From contig NZ_JAUQYP010000001.1 in the NCBI RefSeq assembly GCF_030586465.1, positions 971,400 to 1,035,399 on the forward strand: DNA of 64,000 nt, given 5' to 3'. This stretch comes from Actinotalea lenta (GTDB lineage Bacteria > Actinomycetota > Actinomycetes > Actinomycetales > Cellulomonadaceae). Each line of letters opens with the position of its first letter. Positions within the stretch are counted from its first letter, which is position 1. The notes below the pieces were generated by a model. That model had not been told where the DNA came from and made no database searches. It was given only the letters and a program-made list of their open reading frames with translations. The position numbers and the translations under genes were made by a program. Below are positions 35,238 to 44,422 of this stretch, in pieces.

Positions 35238-35840
35238 ATGCGAACGGATCAGGGGCGGCGCCCGCCGCGCGCCCGCCTCGCGCGGTGGCTGCTGCGCAGG
35301 ACGGGGTTCCGCCTGGTCGGTGACATGCCGGCTCGCGGCCTGCTCGTCGGCGCCCCGCACACGTCGAACTGGGATCTCGCGCTCGCCATCCTGGTGTTCT
35401 GGGCGCACGACGTCACGCCGCGGGTGCTGGTGAAGTCCGAGGTCTTCTGGTGGCCGCTGGGCGCGGTGCTCCGCCGGTTGGGAGCGATCCCGACGGACCG
35501 GTCGGGTGGGAGCGGCCTCGTGGCACGACTCATCGAGGCGGCCCACCAGGACGAGCGGTTCGTCGTCGCGCTGGCACCGGACGGGACGCGCCGGGCGGCC
35601 GATCACTGGAAGTCCGGCTTCTACCGGCTCGCGCTGGCCACCGGGATGCCGGTGACCTGCGCGTTCGTCGACGGCCCGACACGGACCGTCGGGACCGGAC
35701 CCACGTTCACCATGACGGGCGACGTGGTGGCCGACATGCACGCCATCCGGGCGTTCTTCGCCGACAAACGTGGCCTGCGTCCGGGTCGCGGCAGCGCGGT
35801 GCGGTTGCGCGCCGAGGACGCGGCGGGCCCGACCGGTTGA
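35238..35840 (+). CDS. Lysophospholipid acyltransferase-like protein
   Basis: 200 residues. The catalytic histidine motif appears as APHTSNWDLALA, which is the HxxxxD box of PlsC-type acyltransferases, and the glycerol-phosphate-binding region as APDGTRRAADHWKSGFYRLA. It is shorter than typical PlsC and lacks an N-terminal membrane helix, matching the small cytoplasmic or peripheral LPLAT group seen in many bacteria. It probably acylates a lipid precursor; the acceptor is unknown. A possible -10 TAGGTT lies at 35131. No obvious partner genes. Confidence 0.85.
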   Translation: MRTDQGRRPPRARLARWLLRRTGFRLVGDMPARGLLVGAPHTSNWDLALAILVFWAHDVTPRVLVKSEVFWWPLGAVLRRLGAIPTDRSGGSGLVARLIEAAHQDERFVVALAPDGTRRAADHWKSGFYRLALATGMPVTCAFVDGPTRTVGTGPTFTMTGDVVADMHAIRAFFADKRGLRPGRGSAVRLRAEDAAGPTG

Positions 35841-35922
35841 CGGCGTCCGGGATGGAACCCGACCGGAGCGGCGTTGCACTCCTGTCGGGACCGACTGCCG
35901 GGCCCGGCCGGGAGGAGGAGCG

Positions 35923-36324
35923 ATGGGTTACGAGGTGACCAGGTCCGAGGACCAGTGGCGCGCAGAGCTGAGCGACCAGGAGTACGCGGTGCTGCGGCAG
36001 GCTTCCACGGAGCGCCCCTGGACGGGTGAGCTGCTCGACGAGAAGCGGCTCGGTACGTACCGGTGCCGCGCGTGCGGTCAGGTGCTGTTCCGCGCGGAGA
36101 CCAAGTTCGACTCGCACTGCGGGTGGCCCAGCTTCTACCGCCCGACCGCCGACGACGCCGTCGAGCTGAGCGAGGACCGCTCGCTCGGCATGGTGCGCAC
36201 CGAGGTGCGGTGCGCGAGGTGCGGGTCGCACCTCGGCCACGTGTTCGACGACGCTCCGCAGACCCCGACCGGTGACCGGTTCTGCATGAACTCCGTCTCC
36301 CTGACGTTCGAGGCCGACGCGTGA
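35923..36324 (+). CDS. msrB: Peptide-methionine (R)-S-oxide reductase
   Basis: 133 residues. It reduces methionine R-sulfoxide in proteins. Zinc ligands C48/C51 (CRAC) and C97/C100 (CARC) and the catalytic cysteine C121 in GDRFCMNS are present, with the conserved HCGWPSF and GHVFDD motifs. GGAGGAGGAG lies 2 to 6 bases before the ATG at 35923, and the in-frame extension upstream has no ribosome site. The next gene's GTG overlaps its stop (GTGA). Confidence 0.97.
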   Translation: MGYEVTRSEDQWRAELSDQEYAVLRQASTERPWTGELLDEKRLGTYRCRACGQVLFRAETKFDSHCGWPSFYRPTADDAVELSEDRSLGMVRTEVRCARCGSHLGHVFDDAPQTPTGDRFCMNSVSLTFEADA

Positions 36325-36947
36325 GTGACAGACCCCGACCGCGGCGGCCGGCGATGCTGGACCCCCGCGACGCCGATGAGCTCCCCGGTGAGCGGGATCC
36401 CGCTCTGCGGGGCGAGGTCGCGCACACCACTGCGAACGCGCTGGTGCACGGCGGCCGCGCGAGCGAGGACCCCGCCGTCGTGGATCGGCTGATCCGGCTG
36501 GTGGAGGCCGAGGGCCTCGACACCGTGGCCGCGTTGTGGTCGGACAGCCCGCCGCACACCCTGCCCGGGGCGTTGTGGCGGCTGTACGCGCTTCGCGAGT
36601 GGGTCCGGCGCGACCCGCGCACGGTCGCCGAGCGCTATCGGCTCGGTGAGCAGCGCGCGGAGGTGCACGGCGCCGTCGCGGGTGTTGCGGCGCCGCCGGG
36701 GCCGCACGAGGTGGCCGAGGTGGCTGATGCGGTGCTGTCCGGCGTCTACCGGGGCGACCTGGCGGTGGCCCTGGAGCGCGCCGCCGCGTTCTGCCACGTG
36801 CTGGTGACCGGTGCGGTGCTGGATGCGGACCTGGTGCCCGACGCGGAGGAGGCGCGCCGCATGACGCACGGCGCCGCCGGCCTGAGCCGCACGGCGGACG
36901 AGCTGGTGCAGGCCGCGTCGCTGTGGCGCGCGGGTCGGCTGGACTAG
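36321..36947 (+). CDS. Unknown protein coupled to msrB
   Basis: 208 residues, not recognised. It is mostly helical, has one cysteine (AAFCHVL), no membrane segment and no signal. Conserved-looking stretches are WSDSPPHTLPGALWRLYALREW (about 73-94) and the C-terminal AADELVQAASLWRAGRL. The acidic/basic mix suggests a cytoplasmic protein. GTG at 36321 overlaps the msrB stop by four bases, so it is translated with MsrB, but that is weak evidence for a shared function. Confidence 0.75.
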   Translation: MSDRPRPRRPAMLDPRDADELPGERDPALRGEVAHTTANALVHGGRASEDPAVVDRLIRLVEAEGLDTVAALWSDSPPHTLPGALWRLYALREWVRRDPRTVAERYRLGEQRAEVHGAVAGVAAPPGPHEVAEVADAVLSGVYRGDLAVALERAAAFCHVLVTGAVLDADLVPDAEEARRMTHGAAGLSRTADELVQAASLWRAGRLD

Positions 36948-37309
36948 GCCCCCGGGGCCGGCGGGCGCGACCGCATTCTCGGGAGGCGTACGGCGCGGGG
37001 GCGGCTAGCATGGCTCTCCGGCGTCGGGCCGCGGTAGCCCCGGGCTCCACTGTCAGCCGCTACGAGCGGCCTTCGCGCCGTCAGGCGCTCCGCGGTCCGG
37101 CGCCGGACTCTCCTCGGCGGGCTCCCTCCGAGCTCCCGATCCTGCCTGGGTCCGAGGTCCCCTGCGGCGCCGCCGGTCGGCCTCGCGTCCCGGCCTGAGC
37201 AGGCTGTTGGCCGTTCCGTCACCGTGTCGACGCCCGCGAGGTTGGCCGTTCACTCGAGCGCTGCCCTAGCCTTGGCCCGACACACCCGACCGACCCACGG
37301 AGCGCTGCC
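36948..37309 (+). promoter_or_regulatory. 362-base intergenic region with the promoter of DUF47-pit
   Basis: No gene is convincing here; a small frame from ATG 37010 to 37198 has no ribosome site. The 11-mer GTTGGCCGTTC occurs twice, at 37206-37216 and 37241-37251. The second copy supplies a possible -35 (TTGGCC, 37242-37247) for TAGCCT (37267-37272) at 19 bases. A long spacer plus an upstream direct repeat is typical for activated promoters, for example by a PhoP-type response regulator. That regulator is inferred from the phosphate genes downstream. Confidence 0.5.
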
Positions 37310-37930
37310 GTGCGCCTGCGCCTGACCCCTACGAACACCACGTTCTTCGACCTGCTGGCGGGCTCGGCCCAGCAGCTGGTCGGCGGGGCGGACCTGCTCA
37401 GCAGGTTGCTGGCCGCCGAGCCGGCGGACCGCAAGCCCCTGGCCGCCGAGCTGCGCGACGCCGAGCACGCGGCCGACGAGTCGACGCACGAGATCATGCG
37501 CCGGCTCAACCAGACGTTCGTCACGCCGTTCGACCGGCACGACATCTACGGTCTGGCCTCCGGCCTGGACGACTGCATGGATCACATGGAGGAGGCCGGC
37601 GACCTCGTCGTCCTCTACCAGGTCGGGACGCTGCCCAACCGCGTGCACAAGCAGGTCGACGTGCTGCGGCGCTGCGCGGAGATCACCGCCGAGGCCATGC
37701 CCAGGCTGCGGTCGATGAAGGACCTCGCCGACTACTGGGTGGAGATCAACCGGCTCGAGAACGAGGCCGACAAGTCCTACCGCAAGCTCCTCGCGGAGAT
37801 GTTCCGCGGCGGCATGGACCCCATGGACGTGCTGCGGCTCAAGGACATCGTCGACGCGCTCGAAGCCGCGGCTGACTCCTTCGAGAGCGTGGCGAACCTG
37901 GTCGAGACGATCGCGCTCAAGGAGTCCTGA
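37310..37930 (+). CDS. DUF47 family (PhoU-like) phosphate transport accessory protein
   Basis: 206 residues, all-helical PhoU-like fold. Characteristic stretches are MRLRLTPTNTTFFDLLAGSA, AEHAADESTHEIMRRLNQTFVTP and YGLASGLDDCMDHMEEAGD. These proteins nearly always sit beside Pit transporters and modulate them. GTG at 37310 has GGAG 7 bases ahead. pit follows after 6 bases. Regulation by phosphate is likely from context. Confidence 0.94.
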   Translation: MRLRLTPTNTTFFDLLAGSAQQLVGGADLLSRLLAAEPADRKPLAAELRDAEHAADESTHEIMRRLNQTFVTPFDRHDIYGLASGLDDCMDHMEEAGDLVVLYQVGTLPNRVHKQVDVLRRCAEITAEAMPRLRSMKDLADYWVEINRLENEADKSYRKLLAEMFRGGMDPMDVLRLKDIVDALEAAADSFESVANLVETIALKES

Positions 37931-37936
37931 GCCCCG

Positions 37937-38950
37937 GTGGAGACTGCGCTCGTCGTCGTCGTGGTGGTGTTCGCCCTCGGCTTCGACTACACCAACGGCT
38001 TCCACGACGCGGCGAACGCCATCGCGACGTCCGTGTCGACGCGGGCGCTGACGCCGCGGATTGCTCTGCTCATGGCGGCTGCCTTCAACCTGCTCGGGGC
38101 GCTCCTGGGCACGGAGGTGGCCAAGACCATCGGGTCGGGGATCATCGACCTGAGCTCCGAGGCCGGGATCGGCACCGAGCAGGGCCTGATCATGGTGCTG
38201 TCGGCAGTGGTCGGCGCGATCTGCTGGAATCTCATCACCTGGTGGCAGGGCCTGCCGTCGTCGTCGTCGCACGCGCTGATCGGTGCGCTGACGGGCGTCG
38301 GGGTGGTGGCGGGCGTGACCGTGCACTGGCAGGTCATCCTCGACAAGGTCGTCATCCCGATGGTGGTCTCACCCCTCGTGGGCTTCGCCCTGGCGTTCCT
38401 GCTCATGGTCGCCGTGCTGTGGATCTTCAAGAACTCCAGCCCGCACCGGGTCACCCGGCGGTTCCGGATCGCGCAGACGGCGTCGGCCGCCGGCATGGCG
38501 CTCGGGCACGGGCTGCAGGACGCCCAGAAGACCATGGGTGTGATCGTCCTGGCCCTGGTGGCCGGGAACTTCCAGCAGACGACCGACATCCCGCTGTGGG
38601 TCAAGCTCGCTGCGGCGAGCGCGATCTCGCTGGGGACCTACTCCGGTGGCTGGCGGATCATGCGGACGCTGGGTCGCAAGGTGATCGAGCTCGACCCGGC
38701 CCGCGGCTTCGTGGCGGAGACCGTCGCTGCGTCGGTGCTCTACACGACGGCCTTCGCGTTCCAGGCTCCGATCTCCACGACGCACACCATCACGTCCTCG
38801 ATCATGGGCGTGGGTGCCACGAAGCGGCTCTCGGCGGTGCGCTGGGGCGTGGCGGGGAACATCGCGGTCGCGTGGGTGCTGACCATCCCGGCCGCGGCCG
38901 CCGTGGCCGGCATCGTCTATCTGGCGCTTCGTGGGGTCACCGGCGTGTGA
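37937..38950 (+). CDS. pit: Low-affinity inorganic phosphate transporter (PiT family)
   Basis: 337 residues with about nine or ten membrane segments. The two PiT repeats are visible: GFDYTNGFHDAANAIATSVSTRAL near the N-terminus and GLQDAQKTMGVIVLALV with TTHTITSSIMGVGATKRLSAV in the second half. WWQGLPSSSSHALIG is the family pore motif. It imports metal phosphate with protons. GTG at 37937 begins METALVVVVV, 6 bases after the DUF47 stop. The length fits the short actinobacterial PitA form. Confidence 0.95.
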   Translation: METALVVVVVVFALGFDYTNGFHDAANAIATSVSTRALTPRIALLMAAAFNLLGALLGTEVAKTIGSGIIDLSSEAGIGTEQGLIMVLSAVVGAICWNLITWWQGLPSSSSHALIGALTGVGVVAGVTVHWQVILDKVVIPMVVSPLVGFALAFLLMVAVLWIFKNSSPHRVTRRFRIAQTASAAGMALGHGLQDAQKTMGVIVLALVAGNFQQTTDIPLWVKLAAASAISLGTYSGGWRIMRTLGRKVIELDPARGFVAETVAASVLYTTAFAFQAPISTTHTITSSIMGVGATKRLSAVRWGVAGNIAVAWVLTIPAAAAVAGIVYLALRGVTGV

Positions 38951-38989
38951 ACCGCGCCGGTCCGCGCGCCGATGCCCCGGTCGTGAGCG

Positions 38990-39006
38990 GGAGCCTCGCG
39001 GGCTCC
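38990..39006. terminator. Hairpin between pit and the convergent mutT1
   Basis: GGAGCC (38990-38995) and GGCTCC (39001-39006) pair around TCGCG, between convergent genes. Confidence 0.5.
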
Positions 39007-39022
39007 GGGTCCTGAGCGCCGC

Positions 39023-40045
39023 TCACACGGCCGCCGGTCGCCGCACCGGACGATGGTGCTCGACCGCAACGACCCGAGCCTTGTGGCCGGAGCCTGCGAC
39101 GTGCGCGACGAGGATCTCGCCGGTCCTCAGGTACGGGTCAGAGCCGGGGAGCACGCCGTGCGTCCATCGGCGAGTGGCCTCCGCGAGGGTGTCCAACACG
39201 GTCGGCAGCACCGGCCGGTGGGTGGCGAGCGCGGCGTCGCGGGGAGTGGCGAGGAGATCCTCGACGACGGCGACCACCTTCTGCGGGTCCTCCGCGTGCG
39301 CTGCCTCGGTCAGCGCATCCACGGTGTCCACCCGCACGCCGGTGCCGTTCTGGTAGGGCTGCACGGTCGCGCGGCAGCGTTCCCACGGGCTGGTGAGCAC
39401 GGAGCGCACGCCGAAGGCCGCGAGCACCGGCACCGTGGTCTCCGCCTGCCGGCGGCCGACGGCCGTGAGCGGCCGGGAGGCCTCGCCCTCGTGCCAGCGG
39501 TTGCGCGGCACGGCCTGGCCGTGCCGGACCACCGCGAGCACGTGGGTCTCCAGCCGCCCCCGCTTCCACAGGTCCTCGAGGGCGTCCAGGGGCCGCCGGT
39601 CCGAGGGCCGGGTGAGCATCTCGCGTGCGGTGGCCGCGCTCACCCACACCACGTCGTCGATCTCGCCCAGGCTGGCCGGCGTCACGTCGGGCCGCGCCGC
39701 GAGGGGACGGTCGTGGTGTGCCCCGGCCTCCCTGGCCGCCCAGTAGCGCACGACCTTCCCGGCGCCGTCGGGGGTCCGGTAACGCATCAAGGGGAGCGGG
39801 ACGCCGAGGACGATGGTGGTGCCCGTCTCCTCCTCGACCTCGCGCACCGCCGCGGCCGCCACGGGCTCGCCCGACTCGAGCTTGCCCTTGGGCCAGGACC
39901 AGTCCTGGTAGCGCGGACGGTGCACGAGGGCCACCTCGAGCCGGTTCCGGGCGTGCCGCCAGACCACTGCGCCGGCGGCATGGACGGTCTGCGGCTTGCC
40001 GTTCGGCACCAGGACGTCCGCTCCCATGGCTCGGCCTGCGCTCAC
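39023..40045 (-). CDS. MutT1-like NUDIX hydrolase fused to a histidine phosphatase
   Basis: 340 residues with two domains. The NUDIX box [22 protein letters not shown] (about 54-75) lies in residues 20-150; a phosphoglycerate mutase-like domain follows with RHG at 174-176 ([13 protein letters not shown]). This is the layout of mycobacterial MutT1, which hydrolyses 8-oxo-dGTP/GTP and diadenosine polyphosphates. In the phosphatase domain the second catalytic histidine should follow the [12 protein letters not shown] segment; it may be the one in [14 protein letters not shown] at 40045 overlaps the ppk stop by four bases; an ATG at 40027 is also possible. Confidence 0.92.
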   Translation of the reverse strand: MSAGRAMGADVLVPNGKPQTVHAAGAVVWRHARNRLEVALVHRPRYQDWSWPKGKLESGEPVAAAAVREVEEETGTTIVLGVPLPLMRYRTPDGAGKVVRYWAAREAGAHHDRPLAARPDVTPASLGEIDDVVWVSAATAREMLTRPSDRRPLDALEDLWKRGRLETHVLAVVRHGQAVPRNRWHEGEASRPLTAVGRRQAETTVPVLAAFGVRSVLTSPWERCRATVQPYQNGTGVRVDTVDALTEAAHAEDPQKVVAVVEDLLATPRDAALATHRPVLPTVLDTLAEATRRWTHGVLPGSDPYLRTGEILVAHVAGSGHKARVVAVEHHRPVRRPAAV

Positions 40046-42405
40046 AGTGCGGTGTCGGGGCGTCGGCGTTGCCGGGAGATGAGGTACTCCTGCAGGTCCA
40101 GCAGGGGGGCGCCGTCCGGGTCCCGGTGGTGCCGCTGCCAGCCGTCCGGGCCGAGGTGCCAGCTGGACGTGCCGTCGTCGGTGGACAGGTCCAGCAGCCG
40201 GAGCAGCTCGTCGATGTGCTCGGGGTCGACGATCCGCAGCAGGGCCTCGACCCGGCGGTCGAGGTTGCGGTGCATCAGGTCGGCAGACCCGATGAACACC
40301 TCGGGGTCGCCGTCGTTCGCGAAGGCGAACACGCGTGCGTGCTCCAGGAAGCGGCCCAGGATCGAGCGGACCCGGATGGTCTCGGACAGTCCGGGGACGC
40401 CGGGCTTGACCGCGCAGATCCCGCGCACCACGAGGTCGACGGGGACACCCACCTGGGACGCCCGGTACAGCGCGTCGACGGTGGCCTCGTCGACGATCGA
40501 GTTCACCTTGATCCTGACCCAGGCCTCGCGGCCTTCCAGGTGCGCGTGCCGTTCCCGGTCGATGCGCTCGACGAGACCGGACCGCACCGACCGTGGCGCG
40601 ACCAGCAGCCGGTTGAAGCGCGCCTTGGGCGCGTAGCCCGAGAGCTGGTTGAACAGCCGGGTCAGGTCCTGGGCGACCTCCGGGTCGGCGGTCAGCACGC
40701 CGAGGTCCTCGTAGAGGCGAGCCGTCTTCGGGTGGTAGTTCCCGGTGCCGACGTGGCAGTAGCGCCGCAGGCCGTCGGTCTCCTGACGGACCACCAGCGA
40801 CAGCTTGGAGTGCGTCTTGAGCCCGACGATGCCGTAGACCACGTGCACGCCGGCCTGCTCGAGCTTGCGGGCCCAGGAGATGTTGGCCTGCTCGTCGAAC
40901 CGGGCTTTGATCTCCACCAGCGCCAGGACCTGCTTGCCCGCCTCGGCCGCGTCGATCAGGGAGTCGACCACCGGCGAGTCGCCGGACGTGCGGTACAGCG
41001 TCTGCTTGATCGCGAGGACCTTGGGGTCGGCCGCGGCCTGAGCGAGGAACGCCTGGACCGACGTGGCGAACGAGTCGTACGGGTGGTGTAGCAGGATGTC
41101 ACGGGTCCGGATGGCGGCGAAGATGTCCGTCGGTGTGGCGGACTCCACCTCGGCCAGGTGCCGGTGGGTGCCGCCCACGAACCGCCGGTAGTGCAGGTCC
41201 GGCCGGTCCAGGTCGGCGATCAGGTTGAGACCCGTCAGGTCCAGGGGTGCGGGCAGCGAGTAGACCTCCGACTCGGCGATGCCGAGCTCGCGCACGAGCA
41301 GCCGCAGGACGCGCGGGGCGATGTCCTCGGCGACCTCGAGGCGCACCGGTGGTCCGAACCGTCGTCGCAGGAGCTCCTTCTCCATCGCCTGGAGGATGTT
41401 CTCGGCGTCGTCCTCCTCGACCTCGACGTCCTCGTTGCGGGTCACGCGGAAGGTGTGGTGCTCGCGCACCTCCATCCCCGGGAAGAGGTAGTCCAGGTGG
41501 ACGGCGATGACGTCCTCGAGCGGTACGAAGCTCGTCGGTCCCTTCTCCGGTGCGGCGGCCTGGCTGGACGGGGCGCTGGGCTTGCCGGTCGCGTCGACCG
41601 CGATGAACCGCGGCAGCAGGGGTGGGACCTTGACGCGCGCGAAGTGCTCCTTGCCGGTCGCCGGGTTGACCACCACCACGGCGAGGTTGAGGGAGAGGCC
41701 GGAGATGTACGGGAAGGGGTGAGCGGGGTCGACGGCCAGCGGCGTCAGCACGGGGAAGATCTGGCGCCGGAAGTACTTGCGGAGCCGCTCCTGCTCGTCG
41801 GGACCGAGCTCGTCCCAGTGCACCAGGGTGATGCCCTCCTCGGCCAGTGCGGGCTGGACCTGGTCGAGGAAGACGGCGGCGTGGCGTTCGGTCAGCCGGT
41901 GGGACCGCTCGTCGATCGCCTCCAGCACCTGGCGCGGGGAGAGGCCGGACGCGGCGGTGACGGCCATCCCGGTGGCGATGCGTCGCTTGAGGCCGGCCAC
42001 CCGCACCATGAAGAACTCGTCGAGGTTGGACGCGAAGATCGCCAGGAAGCGGACGCGCTCGAGCAGGGGGAGCTCGGGGTCCTCGGCGAGCTCGAGGACG
42101 CGCTCGTTGAACGCCAGCCAGGAGACCTCCCGGTCGGCGAAGCGGTCCGTCGGCAGCTCGGGCAGGCCCTCCAGCTCACCGTCCGAGCTGACCGGGGTGG
42201 GCTCGGGCGGCAGGACCGGGAGACCGGACTCCAGGAGCTCCTCGGCGGAGGCACGCTCAGCCGCGGCGTCGGCCCAGTCCTCGGCACTCGGCACCCACCG
42301 ACCGGTGGCCGGGTCCCGTCGTCGCCGGGGGGCCGGCCCGGGGCGTGTCGGGGTGCCCTGCTCGTCGGACCGTCGCTGGACGGACGTGCGCGGTCGTGTG
42401 GCCAT
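40042..42405 (-). CDS. ppk1: Polyphosphate kinase PPK1
   Basis: 787 residues. It makes polyphosphate from ATP. The N domain ([38 protein letters not shown]) and head domain are followed by the two phospholipase-D-like C domains; the phosphorylated histidine lies in [15 protein letters not shown]. About 85 N-terminal residues form an acidic and basic disordered extension before the PPK1 core, longer than in E. coli. It is followed by the MutT1-like gene, and pit-DUF47 converges on them, forming a phosphate cluster. Confidence 0.97.
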   Translation of the reverse strand: MATRPRTSVQRRSDEQGTPTRPGPAPRRRRDPATGRWVPSAEDWADAAAERASAEELLESGLPVLPPEPTPVSSDGELEGLPELPTDRFADREVSWLAFNERVLELAEDPELPLLERVRFLAIFASNLDEFFMVRVAGLKRRIATGMAVTAASGLSPRQVLEAIDERSHRLTERHAAVFLDQVQPALAEEGITLVHWDELGPDEQERLRKYFRRQIFPVLTPLAVDPAHPFPYISGLSLNLAVVVVNPATGKEHFARVKVPPLLPRFIAVDATGKPSAPSSQAAAPEKGPTSFVPLEDVIAVHLDYLFPGMEVREHHTFRVTRNEDVEVEEDDAENILQAMEKELLRRRFGPPVRLEVAEDIAPRVLRLLVRELGIAESEVYSLPAPLDLTGLNLIADLDRPDLHYRRFVGGTHRHLAEVESATPTDIFAAIRTRDILLHHPYDSFATSVQAFLAQAAADPKVLAIKQTLYRTSGDSPVVDSLIDAAEAGKQVLALVEIKARFDEQANISWARKLEQAGVHVVYGIVGLKTHSKLSLVVRQETDGLRRYCHVGTGNYHPKTARLYEDLGVLTADPEVAQDLTRLFNQLSGYAPKARFNRLLVAPRSVRSGLVERIDRERHAHLEGREAWVRIKVNSIVDEATVDALYRASQVGVPVDLVVRGICAVKPGVPGLSETIRVRSILGRFLEHARVFAFANDGDPEVFIGSADLMHRNLDRRVEALLRIVDPEHIDELLRLLDLSTDDGTSSWHLGPDGWQRHHRDPDGAPLLDLQEYLISRQRRRPDTAL

Positions 42406-42449
42406 GCCGACATCGTTGCATCCCTCGCACGAGCGCGGGAGGACGCAGC

Positions 42450-42473
42450 CGCGCCCGGTTGCGCGGGGGCGCG
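42450..42473. terminator. Hairpin between mshD (first) and ppk1
   Basis: CGCGCCC (42450-42456) pairs with GGGCGCG (42467-42473) around a 10-base loop. It lies in the 81-base gap on the minus strand and may end or attenuate the mshD transcript before ppk1. Confidence 0.4.
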
Positions 42474-42486
42474 TCGGGCTGGTCGG

Positions 42487-43392
42487 TCACTGCGGGGCGA
42501 ACTGGGTGTCCGAGCGATCGACCGTGAACCCCGCGGCCCGGTAGGTCCGCACCGCGGGCGTGTTGTCAGCCTCCGTGAACAGCACCGCCCTCGTACAACC
42601 CCGGTGGCGCAGGTGCTGCACCGCGGCTGCGGTCAGGGCACGTCCCAGACCCCGGCCCTGCGCGGCCGGGGCCACCCCGAGGACGTAGAGCTCGCCCAGG
42701 GGCGGGGTCACCTTGGTCCAGGCGAACCCGAGGACCTCGTGCCGCCGCACCGCGAGAGCCAGGTCGGTGGCGTGGAACCACGGCTCGGCGCGCCGTGCGT
42801 CCAGGTCGGCACGCGTCATTCCGCCCTGCTCGGGATGCCGCGCGAACGCGGCGCCGTTCACGGCGAGCAGCGCGTCCTCGTCCCCCGTGCGGAACGGCCG
42901 CAGCCGTACCCCGGGCGGGAGGCCCGCGGCGGCCCAGCCGGGGCTCGAGTCGGGAGCCTCGGCGCCGGGGTCGAGGTCGACCGTCATGCGCCAGAGCTCG
43001 CGCACCGCGGTCAGCCCCGCGCGGCGGGCGAGTGCGGCCGCCGGCGCCAGGGTCCCGTGGGCCCAGACCCGCACCGGTGCGTCCTGCGCCTGGGCGATGT
43101 CGAGCAGGGCGGCCAGGACCCGACCCCCCAGGCCCGCTCCTCGGGAGCCGGGCGCCACGACGAGCTCCGCCGTCCGGGTCCCGGAGTGTTCCGGGCCCAG
43201 CTGCCCGTACGCGTCCAGGGACCCGTCGGCCACGAGCACGTGGTCGGCACCGTCCGACCCGACGTCCAGCGTGGTCTGCTCGCCGAGCGGCTCGACCCCG
43301 TCGGCGTTCTGCACTGCTTTGGCGAGGTCGTGCACGGCCGCCACGAGCTCGTCCTCGAGGGCGCCGTGCCGGCGGTGGATCGAGGCGTTCAT
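42487..43392 (-). CDS. mshD: Mycothiol synthase, tandem copy 1 (downstream)
   Basis: 301 residues, two GNAT acetyltransferase domains. It acetylates Cys-GlcN-Ins with acetyl-CoA to finish mycothiol. The N-domain acetyl-CoA loop is VVAPGSRGAGLGGRVL; the C-domain, which is catalytic in known MshD, has VLGVAPAAQGRGLGRALT and ends FTVDRSDTQFAPQ. ATG at 43392 fits the family start (MNASIHRRHGALED). A second MshD-like gene lies 58 bases upstream on the same strand. ppk1 follows. Confidence 0.92.
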   Translation of the reverse strand: MNASIHRRHGALEDELVAAVHDLAKAVQNADGVEPLGEQTTLDVGSDGADHVLVADGSLDAYGQLGPEHSGTRTAELVVAPGSRGAGLGGRVLAALLDIAQAQDAPVRVWAHGTLAPAAALARRAGLTAVRELWRMTVDLDPGAEAPDSSPGWAAAGLPPGVRLRPFRTGDEDALLAVNGAAFARHPEQGGMTRADLDARRAEPWFHATDLALAVRRHEVLGFAWTKVTPPLGELYVLGVAPAAQGRGLGRALTAAAVQHLRHRGCTRAVLFTEADNTPAVRTYRAAGFTVDRSDTQFAPQ

Positions 43393-43450
43393 CGGGCCAT
43401 CCCACCACCGGCGCGTGCGCTCCGCAGGGCGCCGCGCGAGCCGGTCGCCC

Positions 43451-44359
43451 TCAGCCGGCGGTGGCGTACTGGGTGTCGGTGCGGTCGACGACGAACCCGA
43501 GGGACTCGTACAGGTGCACCGCGGGCGCGTTGTCGGCGTCGGTGAACAGCTCGGCCCGGTGCGCACCGCGCCGGCGCAGGTGGTCCAGGCCCGCGACCGT
43601 CAGCGCGCGGCCCAGCCCCGTGCCCTGCGCCCGGGGCACCACGCCCACGGTGTAGATCTCCCCGACGGCGCCCACGAGCTTGGTCCAGACGAACCCGACC
43701 AGCGCGTCGTCGCGCTCGGCGAGCAGCAGCCCGGCCGGGTCGAACCAGGGCTCGGCCTCGCGTGCGCGCAGGTCGGCCAGGGTCATCCGGCCCTGCTCCG
43801 GGTGAGCGGCGAACGCGGCGGCGTTCGCCGCGAGCCAGGCGTGCTCGTCGCGGTCGGGCCGGAAGGCGCGCAGGCCGAGCCCCCTGCGGTCGTCCCCGCC
43901 GGTCGGTCCGGACCCCGTGGCGCCCGACGCCCAGGCGTCCAGGTCGAGGGCCATCCGCCACAGCTCGCGCACGGGAGCGAGGCCGGCGTGGCGGGCCAGG
44001 GACGTCGCGCCCGGCAGGGTGCCGTGTGCCCAGAGCAGGGCCTGGGCGTCGCCGGCGAGGTCCATCACCGCGCCCATCAGCGCGGTGCCGACCCCAGTCC
44101 CGCGTGCGGCCGGGGCGACGACGAGCTCGGCGGTCCGGCGCCGCCCGAGCTCGGGCCAGAGCTGGGCGTAGCCGACCGGCGTGCCGTGCTCGTCGTGCGC
44201 GAGGACGTGCCACGCGCGCGGCGCGGTCAGGTCCAGCAGGGTCTGCTCACCGAGCGGGGCGACGCCGTCCGCCCCGGCAGCGGTGTCCGCCAGCCGGCGC
44301 ACCGCGTCCGCCTCGGCGTCGTCCAGCGCTCCGTGCTTGCTGGAGATGTGAACGGTCAC
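43451..44359 (-). CDS. mshD: Mycothiol synthase, tandem copy 2 (upstream)
   Basis: 302 residues, same two-GNAT layout as its neighbour: VVAPAARGTGVGTALM in the N domain, VGVVPRAQGTGLGRALT in the C domain, and the end FVVDRTDTQYATAG. The shared HGALxD opening, DGVxPLGEQT and HPEQGxMTxADL segments show a local duplication. Both copies keep acetyl-CoA loops, so both may be active or one may have taken another acyl donor or acceptor. GTG at 44359 has GAGGGGGTG upstream. Which copy is the housekeeping enzyme cannot be told from sequence alone. Confidence 0.92.
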   Translation of the reverse strand: MTVHISSKHGALDDAEADAVRRLADTAAGADGVAPLGEQTLLDLTAPRAWHVLAHDEHGTPVGYAQLWPELGRRRTAELVVAPAARGTGVGTALMGAVMDLAGDAQALLWAHGTLPGATSLARHAGLAPVRELWRMALDLDAWASGATGSGPTGGDDRRGLGLRAFRPDRDEHAWLAANAAAFAAHPEQGRMTLADLRAREAEPWFDPAGLLLAERDDALVGFVWTKLVGAVGEIYTVGVVPRAQGTGLGRALTVAGLDHLRRRGAHRAELFTDADNAPAVHLYESLGFVVDRTDTQYATAG

Positions 44360-44422
44360 TGCGTCACCCCCTCACGCCGGTGGTCCGGTGCGGGACCGGG
44401 CGCGAGGCGCCACCGGCGGGCC

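Noticed and set aside
37010-37198. A small gene of 62 codons starting at ATG 37010
   Set aside because: No ribosome site, the ATG overlaps a TAGCAT sequence, and the peptide is Arg/Pro-rich as expected from random GC-rich DNA.
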